Positions 27,445 through 35,060 of a DNA stretch of 64,000 nucleotides are shown here, piece after piece. The first letter of the stretch is position 1, and every line of letters starts with the position of its first letter. The stretch covers positions 203,508-267,507 of the forward strand of contig NZ_JAGUCO010000006.1 of assembly GCF_018271995.1 (NCBI RefSeq), read 5' to 3'. A program made the translations under genes and the position numbers. The notes under the pieces are model-generated. The model was not told the origin of the DNA, did not search any database, and saw only the letters and a list, made by a program, of their open reading frames with translations. The stretch is from Carboxylicivirga linearis. Its GTDB lineage: Bacteria; Bacteroidota; Bacteroidia; Bacteroidales; Marinilabiliaceae.

Positions 27445-28397
27445 TGCCTATGGATGATCACATTGCCATTGAGGAATTAAAGGCCGAGATTCCAGCTGTA
27501 TTAGTAGAAATTGAACAAGAAATTTCTCCACTACTTTCGTTGGGTCAGGTAGCCAATTACATTCCTGAGTTAAGCAATGTTGACTCAAACAACTTTGGCA
27601 TGGCAGTACGTTTTATCGACGGAGCTACATTTGAAACAGGAAACAGCAGAACTAACTTCTCTATACAAAGTATTTCAAAGGTTTTTAGCCTTACCTTAGC
27701 TTTTGCCATACTTAAAGAAAATTTATGGTTCAGAGTGGGTAAAGAACCCTCAGGCAATCCATTTAATTCACTTATTCAGCTTGAAAACGAAGATGGTAAA
27801 CCTCGCAATCCATTCATTAATGCCGGAGCAATAGTTATAGCCGACATCATTTCATCGCATTTTGAAGATCCGTTAAACACAACAATAGATTTCATTCGCG
27901 AAATTGCCATCAACAAAGAACTATCCATAAACATGGGAGTTTTACAATCTGAAAAAAACTACGGTCATCGAAATGCAGCATTAGCCCATTTTATGAAGAG
28001 CTACAACAATATTCATTCCGATGTTGAAGATGTTTTGGATCTATACTTTGGTCATTGCTCCATTGAAATGAATTGTTTTGATTTAGCTACAGCCTTTTTA
28101 TATTTGGCTAATCATGGTATCCATCCACTTACCGGAAAGGCCTATTTAAATGCCAGCCAGGCAAAAAGGCTGAATTCCTTATTGCTTACCTGTGGCACTT
28201 ACGATGCTGCAGGCGAATTTGCCTATAAAGTTGGGATGCCGGGTAAAAGCGGTGTGGGCGGTGGAATTGCAGCCATAATTCCGGGAGTTCTATCAGTGGC
28301 CGTCTGGAGTCCCGGATTAGATAATTACGGTAACTCGTTAGCCGGAGCAAAGGCTTTGGAACTTTTTACAACTAAAACCGGTATATCCATTTTTTAA
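27444..28397 (+). CDS. glsA: glutaminase A
   Basis: Hydrolyses glutamine to glutamate and ammonia. The 317-residue cytoplasmic enzyme has the serine-dependent beta-lactamase-like fold of the glutaminase family: NFSIQSISKVF (catalytic Ser and Lys), EPSGNPFNSL, NPFINAGAIV, MSLNxx-type HCSIEMNCFDLA and GMPGKSGVGGGI. Full length for the family (~300-310). Its ATG overlaps the TAA of the DUF6048 gene, an odd partner for a metabolic enzyme. Confidence 0.95.
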   Translation: MPMDDHIAIEELKAEIPAVLVEIEQEISPLLSLGQVANYIPELSNVDSNNFGMAVRFIDGATFETGNSRTNFSIQSISKVFSLTLAFAILKENLWFRVGKEPSGNPFNSLIQLENEDGKPRNPFINAGAIVIADIISSHFEDPLNTTIDFIREIAINKELSINMGVLQSEKNYGHRNAALAHFMKSYNNIHSDVEDVLDLYFGHCSIEMNCFDLATAFLYLANHGIHPLTGKAYLNASQAKRLNSLLLTCGTYDAAGEFAYKVGMPGKSGVGGGIAAIIPGVLSVAVWSPGLDNYGNSLAGAKALELFTTKTGISIF

Positions 28398-28414
28398 AAT
28401 TAAAACACTAACAT

Positions 28415-28852
28415 ATGATACTCGCAAAATCATTTAAAGCAATAGGGCAATTTATATTCCGATACGGTTTAGCACTGATATTTATCTGGTTAGGTATTTT
28501 AAAATTCAAAAATTCAGAAGCTGATTACCTGAAAGATATCCTTCAAAACTCTTCAATGTTTAGCTGGATGCTGAAGTATGTTACTTCTTACACCTTCTCA
28601 TTGATAATTGCCTATCTGCAAATTGGCATTGGAATATTATTAGCAATTAAACCCGTTGCAAAAAAGCTTTCGTTAGTAGGCGGTTTACTTGCTGTATTAG
28701 TATTGGGAATTAGCGTATTAACTTTGTTCACATCGGGATATGTGTGGCAAACCGGATACGGATTTCCTGAATTATCAAAAGTGGGACAAAGTATTTTAAA
28801 GGATTTACTATTATTTGGAGCAGCCGCCTGGTGTGTAGGCGATTCATTATAA
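28415..28852 (+). CDS. DUF417/YkgB-like membrane protein
   Basis: A 145-residue inner-membrane protein with four hydrophobic segments (FIFRYGLALIFIWLGILKF, YTFSLIIAYLQIGIGILLAI, LVGGLLAVLVLGISVLTLF, LKDLLLFGAAAWCVGDSL). The GYGFPELSKVGQSILKDLLLFGA motif matches the YkgB/DUF417 family, distantly related to DoxX-type proteins. Some homologues have been linked to stress resistance, but the activity is unknown. It lies 17 bp after glsA in the same direction and 9 bp before the LOG-family gene. Confidence 0.8.
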   Translation: MILAKSFKAIGQFIFRYGLALIFIWLGILKFKNSEADYLKDILQNSSMFSWMLKYVTSYTFSLIIAYLQIGIGILLAIKPVAKKLSLVGGLLAVLVLGISVLTLFTSGYVWQTGYGFPELSKVGQSILKDLLLFGAAAWCVGDSL

Positions 28853-28861
28853 AAAATAATT

Positions 28862-29440
28862 ATGGGTGATATTTGTGTTTTTTGCGCGTCGAGTGCTAAA
28901 GTAGATCAGAGCTATCTGGAGGAAGCTTATTTGTTAGGCGAAGTTTTGGTTGAAAACGGATACGGACTTAAATATGGTGGAGGTGCTGTGGGTTCGATGG
29001 GAGCCGTTGCTAATAAAGTACTTGAATTGAATGGCAGAGTAACAGGTGTTATCCCGTATTTTATGGTTCAGGTTGAATGGGAACACAAAGGGGTTGAGAA
29101 TATGATTCATGTGGAAACCATGGCCGAACGCAAAGAGTTGCTGATAAAAGACATAGAAGCAATAGTAGTACTTCCAGGGGGAACCGGAACATTGGAAGAA
29201 TTATTTGAAGTTCTGTCATTAAAGAAACTGGGGCAATTTACGCAGCCTGTCATTCTGGTCAATACCAATGGTTATTTCAATGCCTTAAATGATTTTCTGA
29301 ACAAAATGATTGATGAGAAATTTATGCGACCCGAACATGGCGAATTATGGCATATAGTAGACTCTGTTAAAGAAATTCCGGAGGCATTAAAAAACATTCC
29401 TGACTGGGATGAGGATGCCCTAAAATTTGCAGCCGTTTAG
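28862..29440 (+). CDS. LOG-family nucleotide phosphoribohydrolase (TIGR00730)
   Basis: A 192-residue Rossmann-fold protein with the lysine-decarboxylase-like/LONELY GUY signature: YGGGAVGSMGAVANKVL, the MAERKELL helix and PGGTGTLEELFEVLSL. The family cleaves nucleoside 5'-monophosphates to a free base and ribose 5-phosphate; in bacteria this may be nucleotide turnover rather than cytokinin synthesis. It starts 9 bp after the DUF417 gene. A new promoter lies between it and the next gene. Confidence 0.9.
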   Translation: MGDICVFCASSAKVDQSYLEEAYLLGEVLVENGYGLKYGGGAVGSMGAVANKVLELNGRVTGVIPYFMVQVEWEHKGVENMIHVETMAERKELLIKDIEAIVVLPGGTGTLEELFEVLSLKKLGQFTQPVILVNTNGYFNALNDFLNKMIDEKFMRPEHGELWHIVDSVKEIPEALKNIPDWDEDALKFAAV

Positions 29441-29454
29441 TAAGACTTTTTATA

Positions 29455-29462
29455 TACTTTTG
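29455..29462 (+). promoter_or_regulatory. -7 promoter element for DUF4271-hemD
   Basis: TACTTTTG, matching TAnnTTTG, 21 bp before ATG 29484. Confidence 0.55.
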
Positions 29463-29483
29463 TAGCAAAGCGAAAGACTTTTT

Positions 29484-30560
29484 ATGATTCAACAGGACAC
29501 AACTAAAGCAAAATTACCCAGCCAGCAACTGAACGTTGGAGAAATTGATGTTTCTTCTTCTCAGTTACGTACACCTGTCCTGCAAATTGAAAATGAAACA
29601 CCCAGGCATTTGATCCAGCAACAGCAGGTGTTTGTAAAACCCAAAGTAAGCTATCAAAAGCTATCGCATAAAGATTCTATTTACTTAAATCTTCTGCCAT
29701 CCGAATCGGATAATATTTTTGATTCAGAACTGAGCTTCGAAACCGAACAACCTGTTAAGGAAATCATTAAAAAAGAAGAAGCATCATCAGAAAATAAAAA
29801 GGTAAAAAATATTGAAAACAAAAGTGTTGAAGTTCAAGAATCACAACCAGACACCATCGAAACCATTACGGTGGCACCCATTCCTACACCCATCAAAATA
29901 AGATCTACCAACCAGTTTGAAGGATCAAAAGACTGGCTTTCCGGATTTATAGTGTTAGCCATTTTAATAGCAGGAGTGGTTAAAGTTACTTCAGGCAAAT
30001 ACCTGAACGACATTTTTTCATCCATCCGCTATCAGCAATCAGCATTTAAATTATTCTCCACTTTAAACCTGCAAAACCAAAAGCCGGGTTGGGCTTTGTC
30101 TTTTCTGTTTATCTTAAGTACATCGTTGCTTATTTTTGAATATACCCTGGTTATGGGTCGTCAGCCAGAAGAAATATCACACTTTTTATTTTTGGCTGGT
30201 ATTTTTGGAGGAATTATTTTATACGCATTTTTAAAAAGAACTACCTATCAACTGGTTGGGTATATTTTCGACACCCTAACTGATACTAAATCCTACTTAT
30301 TTAATGCCGAATTGTTAAATAAAGCTTTTAGTGTAAGTATTCTTCCTATTATATCTATTGTTCCATTTGTAGATCAGGCTACAGCAACCCTCTTACTTAA
30401 AGTAGGTTTAGTTCTATTTGTACTGATGTATCTGGTGCAATTGTTAAGGGGTGTTAAAATTATTTTACGCTCCCCGCTTTCAATATATTATATGTTTTTG
30501 TACTTTTGTGCGCTAGAAATTTTGCCCTTAGCTATTCTAATTAAGATTTTAATCTTATAG
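29484..30560 (+). CDS. DUF4271-domain membrane protein
   Basis: A 358-residue protein. Residues 1-150 are hydrophilic and low-complexity, with Lys/Glu/Gln/Pro repeats that look disordered. Residues ~152-358 carry about six or seven membrane segments (SGFIVLAILIAGVVKV, LSFLFILSTSLLIFEY, FLFLAGIFGGIILYAFL, ILPIISIVPFVDQ, and so on), matching the Bacteroidota DUF4271 domain. It lies 27 bp or more upstream of hemD, an order I recognise across Bacteroidota, so a link to haem or envelope metabolism is possible but unproven. Confidence 0.85.
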   Translation: MIQQDTTKAKLPSQQLNVGEIDVSSSQLRTPVLQIENETPRHLIQQQQVFVKPKVSYQKLSHKDSIYLNLLPSESDNIFDSELSFETEQPVKEIIKKEEASSENKKVKNIENKSVEVQESQPDTIETITVAPIPTPIKIRSTNQFEGSKDWLSGFIVLAILIAGVVKVTSGKYLNDIFSSIRYQQSAFKLFSTLNLQNQKPGWALSFLFILSTSLLIFEYTLVMGRQPEEISHFLFLAGIFGGIILYAFLKRTTYQLVGYIFDTLTDTKSYLFNAELLNKAFSVSILPIISIVPFVDQATATLLLKVGLVLFVLMYLVQLLRGVKIILRSPLSIYYMFLYFCALEILPLAILIKILIL

Positions 30561-30608
30561 GGTTAATGCAAGAGGACAAAGGTGTAGTTGAATTTAAATA
30601 TAAGAACA

Positions 30609-31361
30609 TTGAAGATAAAAAGAATACTGGTTTCTCAGCCAAAACCTTCAACGCCCAAGTCGCCATACTTTGATTTGGCAGACAAAAGCAATGTGAAAAT
30701 CGACTTCCGACCATTTATTCAAGTAGAAGCTGTTCCTGCAAAAGAATTCAGAACTCAAAAGGTTAACATTCTTGATCATACGGCGGTAATTTTTACCAGT
30801 CGTACGGCTATCGATCATTATTTCAGGATTGCAGAAGAAATGCGTATTACGATTCCCGATACAATGAAGTATTTTTGTATCTCAGAAGCCACTGCATTTT
30901 ATCTTCAAAAGTATATTGTTTATCGTAAGCGTAAGATTTTCCATTCTACAGGTAAATTTGTTGATTTAGTTGATGTGGTGAAAAAGCACAAGGATGAGAC
31001 ATACCTTGTACCTCTTTCAGATATTCATAAGCAAGAAATTCCAACTTTATTGAACAAGGCTAAAATCAAATACACTAAAGCTATTTTGTACCGAACAGTA
31101 AGTAGTGATTTGAGCGACTTGAAAGATGTAAATTACGATATTTTGGTATTCTTCAGCCCATCAGGAATTGCTTCTTTATTACAGAACTTCCCTAATTTTG
31201 AGCAGAACGAAACTAAAATAGCATCTTTCGGACCAGCAACCGCCAAAGCTGTTAAAGATGCCGGTTTACGATTGGATATTCAGGCTCCAATGCCTCAGGC
31301 TCCATCAATGACAATGGCTCTTGAACAATTTATTAAGCAGTTCAATAAAGGTCAGAAATAA
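30609..31361 (+). CDS. hemD: uroporphyrinogen-III synthase
   Basis: Cyclises hydroxymethylbilane to uroporphyrinogen III in tetrapyrrole synthesis. About 250 residues with the bilobal HemD layout: KRILVSQPKPSTPKSPYFD, DHTAVIFTSRTAIDHYFRIAEE, YLVPLSDI-like strand and ASFGPATAKAVKDAG. A TAG stop immediately precedes the TTG at 30588, so no upstream ATG exists in frame. TTG 30609 gives MKIKRILVSQPKP and is preferred; TTG 30588 would add seven residues. It follows the DUF4271 gene and ends in a terminator. Confidence 0.9.
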   Translation: MKIKRILVSQPKPSTPKSPYFDLADKSNVKIDFRPFIQVEAVPAKEFRTQKVNILDHTAVIFTSRTAIDHYFRIAEEMRITIPDTMKYFCISEATAFYLQKYIVYRKRKIFHSTGKFVDLVDVVKKHKDETYLVPLSDIHKQEIPTLLNKAKIKYTKAILYRTVSSDLSDLKDVNYDILVFFSPSGIASLLQNFPNFEQNETKIASFGPATAKAVKDAGLRLDIQAPMPQAPSMTMALEQFIKQFNKGQK

Positions 31362-31387
31362 AAATATTTCCCTTCATTTGGGAGAAC

Positions 31388-31423
31388 ATCCTTCTTGCCA
31401 TTGGTAAGGAGGATTGTTTTTTT
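31388..31423 (+). terminator. rho-independent terminator between hemD and rnpA
   Basis: A twelve-pair stem ATCCTTCTTGCC/GGTAAGGAGGAT (two G-T pairs) with an ATT loop, followed by TGTTTTTTT. Confidence 0.88.
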
Positions 31424-31437
31424 AAGCACCAATACGG

Positions 31438-31842
31438 ATGACAACACAGCGTAACACCTTTAGCAAAAACGAACGGCTTTGTAGCAGAAAAACCATACAA
31501 CAGCTGTTTGATGAAGGTACCTCGTTTACCCGCTACCCATTCAGGGTTACCATCCTGCCCATTACTGATGAAGAAGCCGCCCCTGTGCAGGTTTTAGTTT
31601 CAGTTTCGAAAAGAAAATTCAAGCGAGCCAATAAACGCAACTGGATTAAACGACGAATAAGAGAAGCCTACCGGTTAAACAAACACGAGGCAATACAGGT
31701 TTTATCAGAAAAAAATATCAAATTAGCTGTTTCTTTTGTTTATATCCCAAGCGAGATACTCGATTATGCAATTATTGAAAAAAACATAAAAAAGGCGCTG
31801 AAACAGGTAATTTCAAAAATTCTGCCTGATGACAAGCATTAA
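31438..31842 (+). CDS. rnpA: ribonuclease P protein component
   Basis: Protein subunit that assists the RNase P RNA in maturing tRNA 5' ends. The 134-residue basic protein has [43 protein letters not shown] (the RNR RNA-binding region, positions ~60-80) and the closing [12 protein letters not shown]. Its end overlaps yidD by 14 bp, the classic rnpA-yidD coupling. The usual upstream partner rpmH is absent; hemD occupies that place. Confidence 0.95.
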   Translation: MTTQRNTFSKNERLCSRKTIQQLFDEGTSFTRYPFRVTILPITDEEAAPVQVLVSVSKRKFKRANKRNWIKRRIREAYRLNKHEAIQVLSEKNIKLAVSFVYIPSEILDYAIIEKNIKKALKQVISKILPDDKH

Positions 31843-32092
31843 ATCATTTTTTAATAACGTATTAAAGCTTTTGCGCGACGGCATCGTGGCTTTACTGATT
31901 ATTCCAGTAAAGCTCTATCAGTGGTTTCTTTCGCCCTGGTTGGGTGCATCGTGCCGCTACACGCCTACCTGCTCGGCATACACCATTGAAGCCTTAAAAA
32001 AGCACGGACCTATAAAAGGACTTTGGCTTTCGATAAAACGCATAATCAGTTGTAACCCATGGGGTGGTCATGGCCATGATCCGGTACCCTGA
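31829..32092 (+). CDS. yidD: membrane protein insertion efficiency factor YidD
   Basis: An 87-residue protein with an N-terminal amphipathic/hydrophobic helix ([21 protein letters not shown]) and the signature [19 protein letters not shown] followed by [20 protein letters not shown]. It helps YidC insert inner-membrane proteins. Translation is coupled to rnpA by a 14-bp overlap. The yidC gene is not in the window. Confidence 0.95.
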   Translation: MTSIKSFFNNVLKLLRDGIVALLIIPVKLYQWFLSPWLGASCRYTPTCSAYTIEALKKHGPIKGLWLSIKRIISCNPWGGHGHDPVP

Positions 32093-32178
32093 TTCCAATT
32101 ATTAATGATTAATTGTATTTGGTTAATGCGGAGGACATAGTTTTTTAATTTATCCACTAATTACGCGAATTCTGTCTC

Positions 32179-32198
32179 TAGAAAACCGTTCTTTATGT
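32179..32198 (+). repeat. short repeat related to the 23-bp hairpin downstream of DUF2147
   Basis: TAGAAAACCGTTCTTTATGT matches 17 of 20 bases at 32831-32850, part of the right arm of the large hairpin on the other side of the DUF2147 gene. It has no partner arm of its own. Confidence 0.35.
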
Positions 32199-32293
32199 GT
32201 TTATCAATGTAAATATCTCTCCTACCCATTCCTGTTTCAGAACAAAAACATACTTTTAAGCGTAATAGCTAAATCAAATTAAAATTAACAATC

Positions 32294-32737
32294 ATGAAAA
32301 ATCTGATGTTACTGTTTATTGCAGTTACTTTTACTTCGCTGAGCTATAGCCAAAAAAGCGATAAAATTATCGGAACCTGGATTACACAAGACGGAGATTC
32401 AAAAATTACCATCGAAAAAAACAGCGATGGTACTTTCGACGGTAAAATAATATGGCTGAAAGAGCCTAATCGTGAAAACGGGGAAGCAAAGCTGGATGAT
32501 AAAAATCCGGATGAAAAACTACAAAGTCGCCCCATTAAGGGACTGGAAATATTACAAGGTTTTACCTACGACGAAGATGATAAAGAATGGGTAGATGGTA
32601 CCATTTACGACCCTAAAAGCGGAAGCACCTACAAATGCCTGATGTGGTTCGACGACGACCCCAATACCTTAATGGTTAAAGGGTACATAGGAGTTTCGAT
32701 AATTGGTAAAAAAGTACAGTGGAAACGCGCCGGATAA
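32294..32737 (+). CDS. DUF2147-family secreted protein
   Basis: A 147-residue exported protein (KNLMLLFIAVTFTSLSYSQ signal peptide) followed by one DUF2147 domain: IIGTWITQDGDSKITIEKN, GKIIWLKEPN, KGLEILQGFTY, WVDGTIYDPKSGSTYKCLM and LMVKGYIGVSIIGKKVQWKR. This lipocalin-like family is common in Bacteroidota and Proteobacteria; the role is unknown, though the fold suggests a small hydrophobic ligand. It is a single-gene unit between a repeat-containing leader and a strong terminator. Confidence 0.88.
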   Translation: MKNLMLLFIAVTFTSLSYSQKSDKIIGTWITQDGDSKITIEKNSDGTFDGKIIWLKEPNRENGEAKLDDKNPDEKLQSRPIKGLEILQGFTYDEDDKEWVDGTIYDPKSGSTYKCLMWFDDDPNTLMVKGYIGVSIIGKKVQWKRAG

Positions 32738-32764
32738 AATAGATTATTGAATATTACACCTCTT

Positions 32765-32794
32765 AACTCCTGCCAGATGGCAGGAGTTTTTTTT
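32765..32794 (+). terminator. rho-independent terminator after DUF2147
   Basis: A perfect ten-pair stem AACTCCTGCC/GGCAGGAGTT with an AGAT loop, running into eight T. Confidence 0.93.
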
Positions 32795-32798
32795 GAAT

Positions 32799-32847
32799 TA
32801 AGGAACGGTTCTCTATAAGCAAAGTGCTTATAGAGAACCGTTCCTTA
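32799..32847. repeat. 23-bp perfect inverted repeat with a three-base loop
   Basis: Arms 32799-32821 and 32825-32847 pair perfectly over 23 bp around AAG; the stem centre reads GAACGGTTCTCTATAAGC. It follows directly after the DUF2147 terminator and is not followed by a T tract, so it is not a simple terminator. It could be a palindromic mobile repeat, an RNA-processing site or a protein-binding cruciform. Confidence 0.7.
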
Positions 32848-32914
32848 TTTTAACTTATACACCTCTAGTGTTGGTCTAATCTTAAGAATAGGATGACATA
32901 ACAGACTCTTGCGT

Positions 32915-32960
32915 AAAATTTCCCTCTCCAAATTGGAGAGGGTTAGGGTGAGGTTTTAAA
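32915..32960. repeat. REP-like element
   Basis: A ten-pair palindrome CCCTCTCCAA-A-TTGGAGAGGG followed by TTAGGGTGAGG. I recall this CCCTCTCC...GGAGAGGG...GGGTGAGG pattern as a widespread intergenic repeat in many bacterial genomes; that memory is unchecked. No other copy is seen in this window. Confidence 0.55.
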
Positions 32961-33084
32961 ACAACAAAGCCAGTAGCCAGAGGCCTTCAGCTAAAAGCTA
33001 TGGAGTGGAAGTATTGTATATTTCCTCCACCTTACTTAACTTATAGCTTACAAGTTTTATCTTTAAACTTTAATCAATACTCAC
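32961..33084. other. non-coding remainder of the 32.7-33.1 kb gap
   Basis: No gene is visible. It holds a short AGCTAAAAGCT inverted repeat and AT-rich DNA before the aldehyde dehydrogenase start. With the terminator, large hairpin and REP-like element it completes a 347-bp repeat-rich gap. Confidence 0.4.
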
Positions 33085-34452
33085 ATGAATCTGAAAAGTA
33101 TTAATCCGGCTACTAATGAAATAATCAGAGAATACGAAGAATTTCACTGGGATGATGTTGACGAGGCAGTAGAAGCCAATTACACAGCTTTTAAAAGTTG
33201 GAGAAAAGTTCCCTTCTCAAAAAGGAGCGATTTACTATTAAAAGCAACACAAGTACTTCGTGATAAAACCGAGGGGCTTGCTTTTAACATCACCGTTGAG
33301 ATGGGTAAAAATATAAAAGAAGCCCGGGCCGAAATAGAAAAATGCGCTTGGGTGTGCGAGTACTATGCCCAAAATGGTGAAGCCTTTCTAAAGCGTGAGA
33401 TGATTGAAACAGATGCCAGCGAATGTTTCACCTCCTTTCAGCCCCTTGGACCCGTACTGGCTATAATGCCATGGAATTTTCCTTTCTGGCAGGTTTTCCG
33501 ATTTGCTGCTCCTGCTCTGATGGCGGGTAACACTTGTCTGTTAAAACATGCCTCCAATGTTCCGGGATGCGCATTGGCTATTGAAGAAATTTTTAAAGAA
33601 GCCGGATACCCCGATCATGTTTTCCGATCGTTATTAGTGAGAAATGATAAGATGGAACGCATCATAGCCGATAAGCGGATAAAAGCTGTTACCTTAACCG
33701 GGAGTACCCCCGCAGGTAAAGCAGTGGCAGCAACAGCCGGAAAACAGCTTAAAAAATGCGTTCTCGAGCTGGGTGGAAGCGATCCGTATATCATTATGGA
33801 AGATGCTGATTTAAGCAAAGCAGCCGATGCCTGTGTGGCAGGGCGAATTTTAAATGCCGGACAAAGCTGTATTGGGGCCAAACGCTTTATTGTAACAGAA
33901 GCTATTTACAATCCTTTTATCGAAGCTTTTACTGACAGAATGCGGGCCGTAACTTTAGGCGATCCGTTTGATGAGAAGAAAAATATGGGCCCACTGGCTC
34001 GTCATAATCTCAGAGATGATTTACACCGACAGGTAGAAAATAGTGTGGCTAAAGGAGCAAAAATTCTTACAGGCGGATATGTCCCTCAACGCGATGGAGC
34101 CTACTATCCGGCAACTGTTTTAGCTGATGTTGTGCCGGGTATGCCTGCCTATCACGAAGAGTTATTCGGTCCTGTGGCATCTGTATTAAAAGCCAAAGAC
34201 GAAGAGGAAGCCATTCACCTGGCTAATGATAGTGTTTTTGGTTTAGGAGCCGCTATCTTTACGCAGGATCTGGAGCGCGGAAAAAGAATAGCCGAATACG
34301 AGATTGAAGCAGGGTGCTGCTTTGTTAACGATTTCGTTCGGTCCGATCCCCGAATTCCGTTTGGCGGAATTAAAGAAAGTGGCTTTGGTCGCGAATTATC
34401 GCATTACGGCATAAAAGAGTTTGTTAATATTAAAGGTGTTTGGGTTAAATAA
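33085..34452 (+). CDS. NAD(P)-dependent succinate-semialdehyde dehydrogenase-like aldehyde dehydrogenase
   Basis: A 455-residue aldehyde dehydrogenase of the short GabD/Sad (YneI-like) subgroup. It has the cofactor-binding AIMPWNFPFWQVFRF, TLTGSTPAGKAVA, the catalytic glutamate in VLELGGSDPYI and the catalytic cysteine Cys262 in NAGQSCIGAKRF, plus FGPVASV and PFGGIKESGFGRE. Succinate semialdehyde is the likely substrate by subgroup, but no GABA or succinyl-CoA genes are near. It follows a 347-bp repeat-rich gap and has no obvious operon partner. Confidence 0.9.
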   Translation: MNLKSINPATNEIIREYEEFHWDDVDEAVEANYTAFKSWRKVPFSKRSDLLLKATQVLRDKTEGLAFNITVEMGKNIKEARAEIEKCAWVCEYYAQNGEAFLKREMIETDASECFTSFQPLGPVLAIMPWNFPFWQVFRFAAPALMAGNTCLLKHASNVPGCALAIEEIFKEAGYPDHVFRSLLVRNDKMERIIADKRIKAVTLTGSTPAGKAVAATAGKQLKKCVLELGGSDPYIIMEDADLSKAADACVAGRILNAGQSCIGAKRFIVTEAIYNPFIEAFTDRMRAVTLGDPFDEKKNMGPLARHNLRDDLHRQVENSVAKGAKILTGGYVPQRDGAYYPATVLADVVPGMPAYHEELFGPVASVLKAKDEEEAIHLANDSVFGLGAAIFTQDLERGKRIAEYEIEAGCCFVNDFVRSDPRIPFGGIKESGFGRELSHYGIKEFVNIKGVWVK

Positions 34453-34522
34453 TTGACATTAGATAATATGCAAATAAACTTCTGCCTACTGCCTAAAAAT
34501 CTAATAAACTATCTTTAAATAA

Positions 34523-34999
34523 ATGGAGTATAAAAAAGCTTTGTATAAAGCAGCAGCATTGTGTTCTCAACAAGAAAGATGCTGTTCCGAAATAAGAAAA
34601 AAACTAATTAAATGGGAATTATCAGAAGAGGAAGCTGAAGAAGCCATTCAATTTTTAAAAGATGAAAAATACATCGAAGAACAACGCTTTGCCGAATTCT
34701 TTGTACGCGATAAATTTCGCTTTAATGGTTGGGGCAAAATCAAAATAAAATACCATCTTAAGCAAAAAGAAATTGCTAACTCACTTATCGAAAATGCCAT
34801 GGAAGAGATAGATTCATCGGAATATTTGATAAAACTGGCAGAATTATTGCAAGGTAAATTACGGTCAATTAAAAATAAAGACCTTTGGCAAACCAAGGCA
34901 GCATTAGCCCGTTTTGGCCAATCGCGCGGCTTTGAGCCTCATTTGGTTTTCCAATGTATCAACGAAATAATGACTAATGAAGATGAAATCTTAACCTAA
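34523..34999 (+). CDS. recX: RecX-family regulatory protein
   Basis: A 158-residue helical protein that modulates RecA filaments. It has RecX hallmarks: ALCSQQERCCSEIRKKLIKWEL, then AIQFLKDEKYIEEQRFAEFFVRDKFRFNGWGKIKIKYHLKQKEI, and the closing ALARFGQSRGFEPHLVFQCIN. It is not adjacent to recA, as is common in Bacteroidota. It lies 70 bp after the aldehyde dehydrogenase gene and could be co-transcribed. Confidence 0.92.
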   Translation: MEYKKALYKAAALCSQQERCCSEIRKKLIKWELSEEEAEEAIQFLKDEKYIEEQRFAEFFVRDKFRFNGWGKIKIKYHLKQKEIANSLIENAMEEIDSSEYLIKLAELLQGKLRSIKNKDLWQTKAALARFGQSRGFEPHLVFQCINEIMTNEDEILT

Positions 35000-35012
35000 A
35001 AACTCTTTCATT

Positions 35013-35020
35013 TACTTTTG
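35013..35020 (+). promoter_or_regulatory. -7 promoter element for the LPP20-like gene
   Basis: TACTTTTG, matching TAnnTTTG, 40 bp before ATG 35061. Confidence 0.5.
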
Positions 35021-35060
35021 TATGTGATATAACAAGAACCTGAACTCAAAAATAAAACAT

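Noticed and set aside
30566..30673. ATG-initiated 35-codon frame overlapping the hemD start
   Set aside because: It is out of frame with hemD, has no recognisable features, and ends early; hemD has TTG starts instead.
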